From NCBI GenBank assembly GCA_030159075.1, contig BROG01000073.1, forward strand, positions 752,001 through 816,000: 64,000 bases of DNA, read 5' to 3'. This document shows positions 1 to 12,700 of the stretch, in pieces. Position numbers and translations under genes: made by a program. Position 1 is the first letter of the stretch, and every line of letters starts with the position of its first letter. The notes below the pieces were generated by a model that had not been told where the DNA came from, did no database searches, and saw nothing but the letters and a program-made list of their open reading frames with translations. This DNA is from Atrina japonica (Eukaryota; Mollusca; Bivalvia; Pterioida; Pinnidae).

Positions 1-300
1 TTACTGTTTCTAGACAGCGGTTTGCTAACTTAATTTAGGCCTACACGGCCATGCCTTTTCAAAAATGCGCCCCTTGCAAAACACGCCTTTTCGCCGTGCA
101 CTGGCAATAGTGCCTGTGCTTTTCGCCCCAAAATTTACGCCTATAAATGGGACCTACAGTATTACATTTCAAAATCACAATAATGGGTTAAACCAGCGAT
201 ATATCGCTGGTTAAACCTAGTTTTCATCAGTTAAGCCTCTATTTTCTGTAGTTAAACCCTTTCTCAAAAACTCACATTAACTGGAGAAAAATTAGGTTTA

Positions 301-655
301 AATATTATAAACATAATACCAAAGTTATAATGCTCAAGATGATATCGTTTCTGTCAATTAGACTTCACCAGTTGAGCTCCAATTTGAAAAGTATGTGTTT
401 TCTCTAAAGATAAAGAGGTATCATACAAGGCTAAATAATATCTCTAAAAGTATAGCCGAAATTCGTCTAAGAGTAACCAGTGTAAAAAATGACTATCATA
501 GCTTTAGAAAATTTCAAATTTAAATGGTGTTAACAGTGCCAAATATTACTTTAGTATAAGATGAACAGCTGGTGCCGAAATACCAGATACTAGGTTTATG
601 TATACCCTCGGGGACTCAAACGGTCCACCAGCAGTGGCAACGACCTAGTGGTACC
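301..655 (+). repeat. Dispersed ~350-bp repeat, family A, copy 1
   Basis: The copy opens with ATTATAAACATAATACCAAA and ends near GGCAACGACCTAGTGG. The same order of segments recurs at 2348-2672, 47943-48336 (reverse), 54520-54784, and as fragments at 57796-57840 and 62949-63035. No coding capacity is seen. The repeat unit can abut the start of another unit (see the copy at 47943), so it behaves like a monomer of a short tandem repeat carried by a mobile element. Confidence 0.75.
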
Positions 656-1019
656 GAGCCAATTTTACAAAAATGAATTAAACCTAGTTTTTCTGCAGGT
701 ACTTCAGTAAAGTGCAACACGAAATCACATTATGGAGTAGTACATGGTTTTTCTCCAGTTGAGAAAAACTAAGTTTAACTCATTATTGTGATTTATTTTT
801 GCTTTATCTGCACAAAGACCACAGAAATAAGTTTAACCTATTATTTTCTGGAGAAGAATCTACTTTCGCATTAATGATTTAAACCAAGTTTTTCTCGAAA
901 ATCGTATTAACTGGAGAAAATTTAGGTTTCACTGGAGAAAAATATATTTAATTGAGAAAAACTAGGGTTTAAATCATCTGTGTGATTTAAAGGTACCCAA
1001 ATTTAGACGTCAGAGACAC

Positions 1020-1026
<7 letters not shown>

Positions 1027-1092
<66 letters not shown>
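1027..1092 (+). repeat. (GA)n microsatellite
   Basis: About 33 uninterrupted GA dinucleotides. Shorter GA runs occur at 1793-1804 and 13885-13908, and a longer one sits in the last P450 intron. The surrounding 0.7-2.3 kb shows no gene. Confidence 0.95.
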
Positions 1093-1093
<1 letters not shown>

Positions 1094-2347
1094 AGGGGCG
1101 TAGCCAGGAGGTTATTCAAGTGTAGGCACAATGTTCAAGGCGAGGGGTCTGAAGGCCGCTCAAGGCCCCAAACGGGTCCAGTGCAGAGCCTTGGTGCTAT
1201 TGTGCTTTTGTCGCGACCTTTTACAGTACAAAATTTGACTTTTTAAAGGATGGGCATTGTTTTGAAATTAGTAAAGAGACTTGAAAATGTCAACCAATAC
1301 CTTAATAAGGACAGATTTGTTTGATATTTATAGCTTCCTTTTCTGTACCAGACATGATACGAGTTAAGATGAGTGTTTCTAGAAATGTAGAGGACAAGTA
1401 CCTTAGATACTGCTGCATTTTGGTGTATCTTTCTATTTTGTGGTGTCCGGGTTACTCTTTATTTTACTTTATTTCACTTTTGTTAGTTTTTGTTTGACTT
1501 CAGTAAGTCGTTTGATTAAAAAAAACCGTGATTGTCCCTGATTTTATTTTAAAGGTCTCTTTTACATGGACAACAAAACTAGAGTTAAGTACTTTAAAAG
1601 ATTTTTTAATGCGGTATTGATGATGATGCCACTATAACATTGTCCTTGACCAGTGTTGCTGATCACTGCACGTGTGAAGTTTAACACTATGTGTTAAAGT
1701 AAGACAAGTGACACCTATATTAATCGTCATTCATTTCTTTTAAATTAAATTTGAGTGTAGGCACGTGCCTACTAGAGCCTTATGTAGCTACGAGAGAGAG
1801 AGAGATTCAGTATGCACCTTGGGGTATTTTTTACCTACAGTCATATCTATTAACATTGCATCAATGCGAACTTGACCGTTACGACAATCAGTGTAAACTT
1901 ATTTCTGTTCCAGTAGGCTACTATTTGGTAGACTGTCTACGAAAGGTACGCGTATTTGGGCTACTGATTAGTGGTATAATGGTTTTTCAAATGATGTGCA
2001 TCTCATCCGAATTCACAGAAAATATATATGAATGGTCGTCCGAATAAAAATGTCTATAGGTTAAAAGAATTGATTTCCTCCAATTATTTATAAAAATATC
2101 TAACCATGCCTGTTTTGAAAAATGATAATAATATTTGCAATTTAAAAAACTCTGCATGTTTTCAATTTAAAAGCAATGAATGTGTGTCTAGTTTTGAGAA
2201 TTTACTCAAGCTGGCGTTTGGGACACTGCTTTCACCCATTCCTTGAATGAAAAAAATCACTGCTCGGACATTTTGACAGAAGCCATATTTGCCTAGTTCA
2301 AGTTTTGGGAATACTATGAAAGGCCTTTCGAAGTTTTTTCATAGGAA

Positions 2348-2672
2348 AATATTATAAACATAATACAAAATTATTGTTCAAGACTATCGTTTCTGTCAAT
2401 AAGGCTTCAGCAGCTGAGCTCGGATGTGAAATAGATGTAGAGTTCCAGAACAGAAAGTGGTATCATACAAGGCCAAATAGCAAATCCAAATGTATTCCAA
2501 AATCCGTCTGCAGAGTAGCCACGTGATCTGTAAAAAAAATGACTATCTCAGCTTTTGAGGGATTTAGCTATTCATACGAAATATTACTTTAGTATAAAAA
2601 TCATCAGCTGGTAGGACCCTACCGAGATACCAAATACTGGGTTTATGTATACCCTAGGGGACTGATTCGGTC
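2348..2672 (+). repeat. Dispersed repeat, family A, copy 2
   Basis: Diverged copy in the same orientation as the one at 301, running from ATTATAAACATAATAC to the GGTTTATGTATACCCT segment and ending at TTCGGTCG. DNA between 2.7 and 3.48 kb holds no recognisable gene; a short (CAT)n lies near 3318-3336. Confidence 0.7.
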
Positions 2673-3485
2673 GTAAGTCACAAGCCACATTTTTTTCTCT
2701 TGAAATTATCGCAAGTGGTAAATATGGTCCTAAACTTCATAAAACTTTGTGAGCATTACTTGTACTTTTGTCTGAGAATTGTCTGAGCACACTTTGGACC
2801 GTTTGTTAAAAAATATAAAAAAATAGAACCCACAGTTCAGAAAATATTTTGAATTTTTTTAATATAATTTGTTGTCTTATTTCAATTATTTTTATACATG
2901 TTGATATACCACAGTCTACATTATGCTTATCAATGTATTCCAGTAATTAAACACATTCATTGCTTTTAAACTAAGAGGAAACATGTAATAAACGTAGATT
3001 TCTATATTTATCCTATAATATAAGCTTTCGTTGCTTCAAAAACTCATTTTCTTTCAACATATTTATCGGATATTTTCTTTTGACTTGTGATGATGAACCA
3101 TGAACTGATCGGAGAAATAATGAAAGGAATCTACGTAATAACACTCACAGATTATATACTACCCCGTTTCGGTCTTAATAGTACAATAGATTCTTTCTTT
3201 CCGTCTACAATAAAATTATGGGATTCTCTTACTATACTTGGTCAATTTAAACATACCCTCATCAATAGTAGAAATGTAAATGAGGTTCCACCATATTTTC
3301 AAATTTCTAATGTGTATCATCATCATCATCATCATAATTTTTTTTCTTTGTTGAAAGTTTATTTGAAAATTGTTGTACATGCATTGTATATACCGCCATC
3401 TGTGACACACATACTAGGGAGAGGGTACAAATAATATTGGAAAAACTTATGCCCAATCCCATTTCTATTCATGGATGAAATAAAA

Positions 3486-3552
3486 TGTAGCGGTGGAGAG
3501 GGTATAGGCCCGGTGTTAGGAAGGTTCTGGGTTCGATTCCCAGTCTGGTCGC
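3486..3552 (+). repeat. tRNA-like fragment with polymerase III B box
   Basis: CTGGGTTCGATTCCCAG forms a perfect 5-bp T-stem around a T-loop and matches the internal B box. An A-box-like TAGCGGTGGAGAGG lies about 40 bp upstream. No acceptor stem forms, so this is a SINE head or degraded tRNA copy rather than a tRNA gene. It ends about 155 bp before the RCHY1 start codon. Confidence 0.45.
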
Positions 3553-3707
3553 ACATTTTCCTCGTCTTCTACAAAAGTAAAACGAAAATTGATATGCAGT
3601 ATGCTTTGTAGAATTTTAACGTGAAAAGTATCGAAGGTTTACAGTATTCAGGATAAAAAAATAGATCGGGATCAAGATCCAGTTCGTATTTACTCCATAA
3701 AACTACG

Positions 3708-6700
3708 ATGGCCGAGGTAGAAAATTCTCAGGAGGCTGACGAACATCTAGGTTGTGACCACTATCGCAGGAAGTGTTCCATGTTGGTGAGCTCCAGATAA
3801 ATTCTTTAATAAAATGTTTTAATTGCATTCTACAAAAAGTCAAACCAATAATATCGCTATTGTATCCAGAAAAAGTAATTTTTGAATGCTTGCAAGAGTA
3901 CTGTCAATCACGGGCAGCACGATTTACCCAAAAACACCCAAAAACACCCAAAAAGACCCAAAAAACATCCAAAATGACCCAAAAAACACACAAAAACATT
4001 TAAAACGTAACAATTTTAGCAATCTTATTATAATATGATGAATATTTTTTATGACTGTAGATATTTTTTACTTTGATACTTTGATACTTTGATGTGGTTT
4101 TATCCAATTTCACGATGTATTTTCTGAAACCATGATATAGTCAGCATGACATTTTAAAATGTGCCAGAATGTTACTTATATGGGACGGTAAAGACGTTTA
4201 ATACATATGAAATAATCATTTTCCACATTACGTAGAATTTTTATAATATAAATTTGACATAAAATATGAAAAATATTTCAGGAATCGTGAAAGTAATTGA
4301 AGAAGACCGATTTGGCTCTTCATTTTACTAAATGACAGTGTCCGTAAGTTCCATGAGAAGTGATAAATGTTGATTTTTTTTTATATTTCTAGCTGTCTAT
4401 GAAATATTTATACAGAAGAAAATGCATTTAAAATGATTATTGATGCAAACTTATTTCGATTTAATTGTTTTTGTGTGTTTTTTGGATGTTTTTTGGGTCT
4501 TTTTGGGTGTTTATTGGGTCTTTTTGGGTAGTTTTTGTTTTTTTGGGTAAATCGTGCCGCCGGTCAATCACTACGTCTTTGGTGTCGCTGAAAGTTGGAC
4601 AGTGTAAACCTAGTACTGGACATATCATCATATATCCCAAATTACTTCCTTTATCCCGATGACCTTTTTGCACACGTGAAATTTTCCTTTAGCAATCAGT
4701 TGATACACATTTTATATGATTATTTGTGTATGCTGAATCAACAATTAAATTATGGTTTAAACCCTGATACGCACGTTACCCCAACCACATTGAAGTCGTT
4801 TAATTCTGCGCATTTCATTTATTTACTATTATACATTATTAAATTTGTTACCATGAGCATACATGACTTCGAAGACATCATAAATGAAGGTCATAGTCAT
4901 CATCAGAGATCCCAAATGGAAAGTGTATGGATTGTTTCAAGAAAGTGTAATCTGACAAAATATATAACACCCATTTGTCTCTTAAATTTTAGCAAAACAA
5001 GTGCTGAGAATTTTGCCATGGCATGCTTGGTAAATAATAGATATTCAGTTTATTTAACATAAAAAAAAAACATGAGAAAAATAAATTTTGCTTAATTCTA
5101 AAACATTTTTTTAATATGTCATAATGCTAAATACTATTTTGGAATGAACTTTAGTGCAATCGGATGACTTGGGCAGTATCTGAAATGGGCAGCACGATTT
5201 ACCCCAAATACCCCCAAAACACACATAAACATTTAAAAAGTAGCAATTTTAGCAATCTTATTATAAAATGATGAATATTTTTTATGACTGTAGATGTTTT
5301 TGACTTTGATAATGCTGTTTTATCTAATTTCACGATGTATTTCCGAAACCATAATATAGTCAGCATGTCATTTTTGCCCGCAAAGAAAACAAGTATTTGA
5401 GTCAATTTTGTGTTTTATTAATTTATTGTTATTTTAATAGGTATATTTATTGTAAATTGTCTCTGAATGATATATTTGCAAGTAAATTAATTGTAAATGC
5501 AGTTGTATAATCATTTATATTAATCATTATTATTATTATTTTAAAATGTAACTAGATTCCACATGTGTGTTTAAATCGATGCAAATTACAAAAGTTTTCA
5601 TATTCGCAACAACTAGTTTTACTTTTATCATTCACCTACATTTAACTAAGATTTTATAGCTTTTATACAATGTACAGTATTACATGTACATGTATCATCA
5701 TTTTAACAAATTCTGAAATTCAGTTTTGTTCTATATCAGTTCTTTTATTACACACACCCAAGTTCCACTTCCTCCATAAATTGCAAGCAACAACAGTCAA
5801 CATACGATATGTTCTGTGACTTTTTTGGCCACGTGGTAAAGACAAACATGTTTAATTGTCAATAAAATAATTATTTTACTTTCTAAGTGGTTTTAGCAAT
5901 GCATTTTGAACTACAAATAGAAGGAAATGGACCACTTTCGAAACTTGAGCTTTTTGAAATGACGAATGGTTGTACTTCTACTTTCATTCTGATAAAAGCG
6001 GACATTCGAACTTTACATGTCAACATTTTAGCTTCATCACATTGGGAAAAACAGATACTATTTCCGACTGGGAATGGGGCCGAATAATGGCCCAAAAAGT
6101 GGCAAAAAATCCTAGAAATCAATTAGCCAAACGAGCAACTTCGTAAGTAAAGCAATTCACCCGATCGTAAATTCAGTCGCCTCTGGCGAATGGGCAGCCG
6201 TTAATTTCCACCCCTGCATAATTATGTCAACCTTTTGTTGATCCCCTTTGTATAGGCAAGGAGACGGTAAATTCATAAAGTATTTGAACACTGCTACCAT
6301 TTGAGCACTGTTCCCGTTTGAGCACTGTTATCGTTTGAGCACTGGTCAAACGAGACTACATAAAAGTCTCAACTGTTAGACTTTACATATCGCTGGTATA
6401 CACACTCAGATTTAGACAACATGCAGAATTAGACGTTGTAATATGAACGTACTTGACTGGAATATAAGTGGTTCGAGTCTCACATTTTGAAATATAATTT
6501 CCATGAATATTTCGTTTTTCTGGAATAGGATTGTATATTAAACTTGTTGCAGTCATTGTTATTATATTTTCATTGTTAAATTTGCTGTAAATTCTAATAC
6601 TGTGATTTTAAAAGATAAAGGTTTATATGACAGTTTTGCCCCATGGGACAAATAATGACCAAAAGTAACTTGTCCGAATCCCAAATTCATAGGCGACACA

Positions 6701-9700
6701 GGATTAAAAATATGTATTTTTGATAAAAAAAAGTTTAAAAAAAAAAAAAATTGGGCCTATTAAATAAGGGAATATTCATCAGACAACGAACAATAAAAGC
6801 AACAACAACAATAGAGATGTTACCACAAACAAGACACAAAAATATGTGTTTTCACACACTGTACAATAATGTCTAGAACTTGCCACTTTTCAAATTACAT
6901 TGTTAGTGTTAAAATAAACAAAAACCTTATCCTTGGAAGCTTGACAGTTGATTGACTTCAGAATGTTTCTAAACTGGTCTCAATGTAAACTTGTCCCTCA
7001 TTATTTCTTTTGTTTGTTTGCAACTCAGTTTTCAGTATTATTTTTTTTATGAATTGTCTTCATCAGTGATAAATTGTCAAACTCATATGTGACAAGGGTT
7101 TTAGTGTTTATTTTTTCGGAAGACCTCATGACTCTACATCCACACCTACTTTATTATGATTGAATGGAAGTCAACGTCTATCTATATTTATGCATAGGAA
7201 ATTAAAAAACTACAACAATGTTTATTTGAGCAATTCAATCTTCACTTTGAATTATACATCAATGTGGCTGAGGTTTGAAATCAGAAATTACAAGTATTGT
7301 TGATTATTTTAACTTGTCCTCTCAGACAAGTGCCTAATTAGGAAGATTTACTTGTCTGAGCTGATTTTCACCTTGACACAGAGGACAATCGGACAAACAT
7401 TACTGTCATTAATGTCGTTAATGTCATTACTGTCGTTAATGTCGAGCCCTGAATGTCTTGTTTGTTTATTGTTGTTTAACGCCACTTTCAACGATATTTC
7501 AGTTATATCATGGTAATAATAATATGTCTATAATAAATCATCATTGATAACAGTTTAACTTCAGTTGATTTTGTTAAAAGATAGGGATTTTCGGCACTGT
7601 TAACTAAAATTGCTTGAACAGAACACTGTCGGCGGTCAGACATCTGTTGACCGAAATGAAATGTAATAGTGACACTTTTCATTCATTGTTCCCTTACCAT
7701 GCAAGATTTAAAAACAAATATTTTAAGCTATTAAATCAAAACAAAACTCTCATTTCAAAGTATTGAATACATTATCATTGCATGATGGTCTAGAGATGAT
7801 ACACTTCAGTGTTGGCTATCCATGGTGTTCAGTGTATGTGGAGTTATCTGATCTTGATTAAAGCAACTTTTATTGTAAATTTTTTATCAAGAATGCAAAG
7901 TATGTCATTGCAAGTTATCCACCTGTCTCATTACTGCACGACAATGTTTACAAGTAATTATGTCTACAATTTGGTAAATAACAGCAGAAAATCTCTTACA
8001 TGTACATGCTGTTGTCACATAATTATATATACTGTTTGCTGATCTTATATACATTGATATAAACAAAAACAAGAGAAACCAATTTCTAGAAACAAGTAAC
8101 TGAGTAAATGGTTTAATGAGTTTTTCTAAGGATGTCAGCCACACTCTTGCCCATTTGGACTTTGACCATACAGGGAGTTTTAAGTGATGCTGTGATCACT
8201 GAGAAATGGGTATAAGTAATATAGAGGATTTAATTGAATAAACATGGTTGAGGACTTAATTGTTAAATAATCGTGGTTGAGGATTTAATTGTTGAATAAT
8301 CATGGTTGAGGACTTAATTGTTGAATAATCATGGTTGAGGACTTAATTGTTAAATAATCATGGTTGAGGACTTAATTGTTAAATAATCATGGTTGAGGAC
8401 TTAATTGTTAAACAATCATGGTTTAAGACTGTTAAATAATCATGGTTGAGGACTTAATTGTTAAATGATCATGGTTGAGGACTTAATTATTAAATAATCA
8501 TGGTTGAGGACTTAATTGTTAAATAATCATGGTTGAGGACTGTTAAATAATCATGGTTGAGGACTGTTAAATAATCATGGTTGAGGACTTAATTGTTAAA
8601 TAATCATGGTTGAGGACTGTTAAATAATCATGGTTGAGGACTGTTAAATAATCATGGTTGATGACTTAATTGTTAAATAATCATGGTTGAGGACTGTTAA
8701 ATAATCATGGTTGAGGACTGTTAAATAATCATGGTTGAGGACTTAATTGTTGAATAATCATGGTTGAGGACTGTTAAATAATCATGGTTGAGGACTGTTA
8801 AATAATCATGGTTGAGGACTTAATTGTTAAATAATCATGGTTGAGGACTGTTAAATAATCATGGTTGAGGACTTAATTGTTGAATAATCATGGTTGAGGA
8901 CTGTTAAATAATCATGGTTGAGGACTGTTAAATAATCATGGTTGAGGACTTAATTGTTAAATAATCATAAGGAACTCTTAATGTTATAATGAGTTGACCT
9001 CTTACCACTTGGAGATCATCTTTAATCTCACCACACATTTATTAAATTTTTTCTATGGATTTTAGTTGTGTTGTTATAGCTGGTGTCATTTGGACTTTGA
9101 TCATACAGGGAGTTTTAAGTGATGCTGTGATCACCGAGAAATGGGTATAAGTAATATAGAGTCACCTTAAGGCACTCATAATGGGTTAACATTCACAGCA
9201 GTTCTTACATACATTTGTAATATTCAGGAAGTGGATTTGTGCTGTCATAACAAGTGTGTCATTTTGAACTTTGCCCATTCAGGGAGTTTTTTAAGCGGTG
9301 CTTTATATGAAATAGTGCTTTTTTTCCCAGAATTCCTAACTCATCAACAACATTTACGCGCAACTTGATCAATAAATTAAATATTCCACTATCATAATTC
9401 AGGGGTAAACAAGTTGATATTAAATTTAAGATTTTTGTAAAGTTTGAATTCTAAATCAAACACTCCTAAATCATAACAATGGTCTTTACCATTCTTTGAA
9501 ATGGATGACTCCAAATGAGCCTACAGGGGTAAATGAGTTATTATTGAATAATCATGGTTTAGGACTTAATTGTTGAATAATCATGGTTGAGGACTTAATC
9601 ATTGAACAATCATGGTTGAGGACTTAATTGTTGAATAATCATGGTTGAGGACTTAATTGTTGAATAATCATGGTTGAGGACTTAATTATTGAATAATCAT

Positions 9701-12700
9701 GGTTGAGGACTTAATTATTGAATAATCATAAAGCACACTTAATGTTATAATGAGTTGACTTTCGCAGTGATTCTTATATAAATTCCTATGTACATCTGTT
9801 ATATTCCGTTATATATTCAGTATGTGGATTTTATTTGTGTTGTCATAATAAGTGTCTGATTTTGAACTTTATCCATGTAGGAAGTTTTTAAAAGCTATAT
9901 ATGTAATAGTGCTTTTTCCGAACTTCTTAATTGTTGAATAATGTGTACCCACTTCCCAATAAAAATCAAATAAACTAATCATTTATTTTATTTATTTATT
10001 ATGTTTGTAGTGTCATATACACTATATTTATAGGTTAAAATAATACCTGTTGTTTGAGACCACCCCATTGGCCACTGGAATAGGGTCTTTCAAGACAGGT
10101 GGTCTCCCAAAAGAAGTTTTATTAAAGATTTATTATTGAAAAGTGGTTTTCAAAGTAAGGTCTCAGAAGACAGGTGGTCTTTCATATGAGTGGTCTTTTA
10201 CATGTGATCTTGAGTGGTTTTTCACATTAATGGCTTTCACATGCATTGTAACATGAGTGGTCTTTCATATGAGTTGTCTTTTATATACATGATCTTTCAT
10301 CTGAGTGGTTTTACGTGAGTAGTGTTTTACATGAGCAGTCTCTCACATGAGTTGTCTTTCACATGCATGGTCACATGAGTGGTCTTTCACATGAGTGGTC
10401 TTACATGAGTATTCTTTCACATGAGCAGTCTCTCACATGAGTTGTCTTTCACATGAGTGGTATTTCACATGAGTTGTCTTTCACATGCATGGTCACATGA
10501 GTGGTCTTACATGAGTGGTCTTACATGAGTAGTCTTTAACATGAGTAGTCTCTCACATGAGTTGTCTTTCACATGAGCAGTCTTTCACATCAGTGGTATT
10601 TCAGATGAGTTGTCTTTCACATGAGTGGTCTTTCACATGAGTTGTTTTTCATGTAGGTGGCTGACATTAGGGGTCTTTCACATGAGTAGTCTTTCATATG
10701 AGTGGTTTGTCACATGAGTGGTCTATCACATCAGTTGTTTTTCACATGAGTGGTTTGACATGAGTGGTCTGTCACATGCGTGGACTGTCACATGAGTGGT
10801 TTGTCACATCAGTTGTCTTTCACATCAGTTGTCTTTCACACCAGTTATTTTTCACATGAGTGGTCTTTCACATGAGTCGTTCGTCACTTGAGTGGTCTTT
10901 CATATGAGTGGTCTTTCATATGAGTGGTTTGTCACATGAGTTGTCTTTCTAGATAGGTCCACTTACATGTACATTCATGTTTGATAATCCACATTTATAG
11001 TATTTTAAGTTTTCTCCTCAACTTTCATATTTAATCATTATTCAAAAGTAATTTAACAGTTATCTATTATTGTTTGTGTTCAGTATCCTGTATATATACA
11101 TTTAATTGATAATTTATTTATTTTCTACCTGTAGACCCCATGTTGTGGAAAAGTATATACTTGCAGAGTTTGCCATGACGACAAAGAAAATCATCAACTG
11201 AACAGAGTAGATGTTGTACAAATTAAATGTTTGAAATGTCAAAAAGTTCAGCAGGTGAGATTTAGTACCAAATCAGATTTTTGACTTAACATAGGTAATT
11301 ATAAAGTGGACTTATAATGGACATATAATTTTAATAATATCAATGTCAAACCAACAATTACTATATCAGATGATACACACTTAATATTTAATCATTTATT
11401 ACAAAACATAGTCATTATTTATCAAAGGTTCTTAAAATGTACATGTAGAATGCCACCATTCATGCTTACCAGTTGTGTATGTTATACAGTAAAATCTGCT
11501 TTAGCAACTACCTGTGTATAAAGATCACCTGGTCACAAAGACATTTTTTCTGTCCCCAATAGTACCATTTGTGTACAAATCAACCTCTATATAAAGACCA
11601 CCTCCATATATTTACATGTTCTTCTATTCACTCTATGTTAAGATGTATTTCCCTCATACTTGCATATCGGAAATTGATTACCCTAGTGATTCTTGTATGT
11701 ATACTTACATGAAATGGAACTTCTTGTGAGACTTGTGTTGAAAGTCTTTAATAATTAACAGCAAATTATGAAATATGTTTAAATGAAATTCAAAAATGTA
11801 TTTTTAATTCATGAAGTACGTAGAAAATTAAAAAATTAACGTGGACTATATAGATAGCATTAGCACTTCATTAAAAATGCCCCCCTATACCAATTTCCGA
11901 TATAAAACCATAAATGCAATAAAAATGCTATTCAAACCTTATATGAAGACCAGTTTTCTTGTGTCCCTAAGGTTATATACAAGTTTCACAAGTTATATAC
12001 ATAAAATATGCTTAAGAATGTGAAATCAACAACTATTGTAAACCAATTTCATATCTTTAAAAGGACTTTTTGTCTTTTTATAACACTGAACAGGTTCAAA
12101 AAACATGTGAAGACTGCAACATTGTATTTGGAAAATATTTCTGTGGAATATGTCGATTGTTTGATGACAAAGATAAGAAACAGTTCCACTGTGATGGTTG
12201 TGGGCTATGCAGGTAAGATTATGCTGTGGCATTTGTGGTGGTTGTGGGCTATGCAGGTAAGATTATGCTGTGTTTTTTGTGGTGATTGTAAATTATGTGG
12301 TAAGATTATGCTGTGGCATTTGTGGTGGCTGCCAATTATGCAGGTAAGATTATGCTGTGGCATTTGTGGTGGCTGCCAATTATGCAGGTAAGATTATGCT
12401 GTGTTTTTTGTGGTGGTTGTGGATTACAGTACAAACGTGGTGTTTATTCCGTCAAACACTCTACTTGGTGTAGAGTGAAACACGGTATGGTACGGTGATT
12501 TTTGGTGTACAACACTAGAAAAACACTATCACTCCATGAAAAATAGTGTAAAAATATGCCATTTTTAAATGTCCATATCGTAGTAGCATGCCAGTAGTAT
12601 TCTTCAATCATGAATGATTAGACGGAGACACGTCGATGACCAGTTGAATAACACTGACGCAATTAAAAGGTGATCAATGTCAATTCCTTTTTTTGTCATT

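Larger units (their letters stand above)
8150..9930 (+). repeat. Higher-order duplication containing the 29/24-bp array and its spacer
   Basis: The spacer TTTGGACTTTGACCATACAG plus GGGAGTTTTAAGTGATGCTG occurs at about 8153 and, nearly unchanged, at about 9089. More diverged copies start near 9260 and 9858. A block of array plus spacer was therefore duplicated as a unit. Confidence 0.7.

Noticed and set aside
1751..2047. 98-aa frame downstream of a short GA run
   Set aside because: No homology or splice signals recognised; flanked by repeat family A copies.
3087..3434. 115-aa frame with a six-histidine run
   Set aside because: The histidines come from a (CAT)n microsatellite; no other support.
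4595..5062. 155-aa plus-strand open frame
   Set aside because: No recognisable domain, AT-rich composition, located in RCHY1 intron 1 between two MITE copies; treated as chance, though it is the longest unexplained frame there.
12008..12498. Open frames over the 44-bp donor array
   Set aside because: They are read in other frames than RCHY1 exon 3 and rotate frame every unit (44 is not divisible by three).
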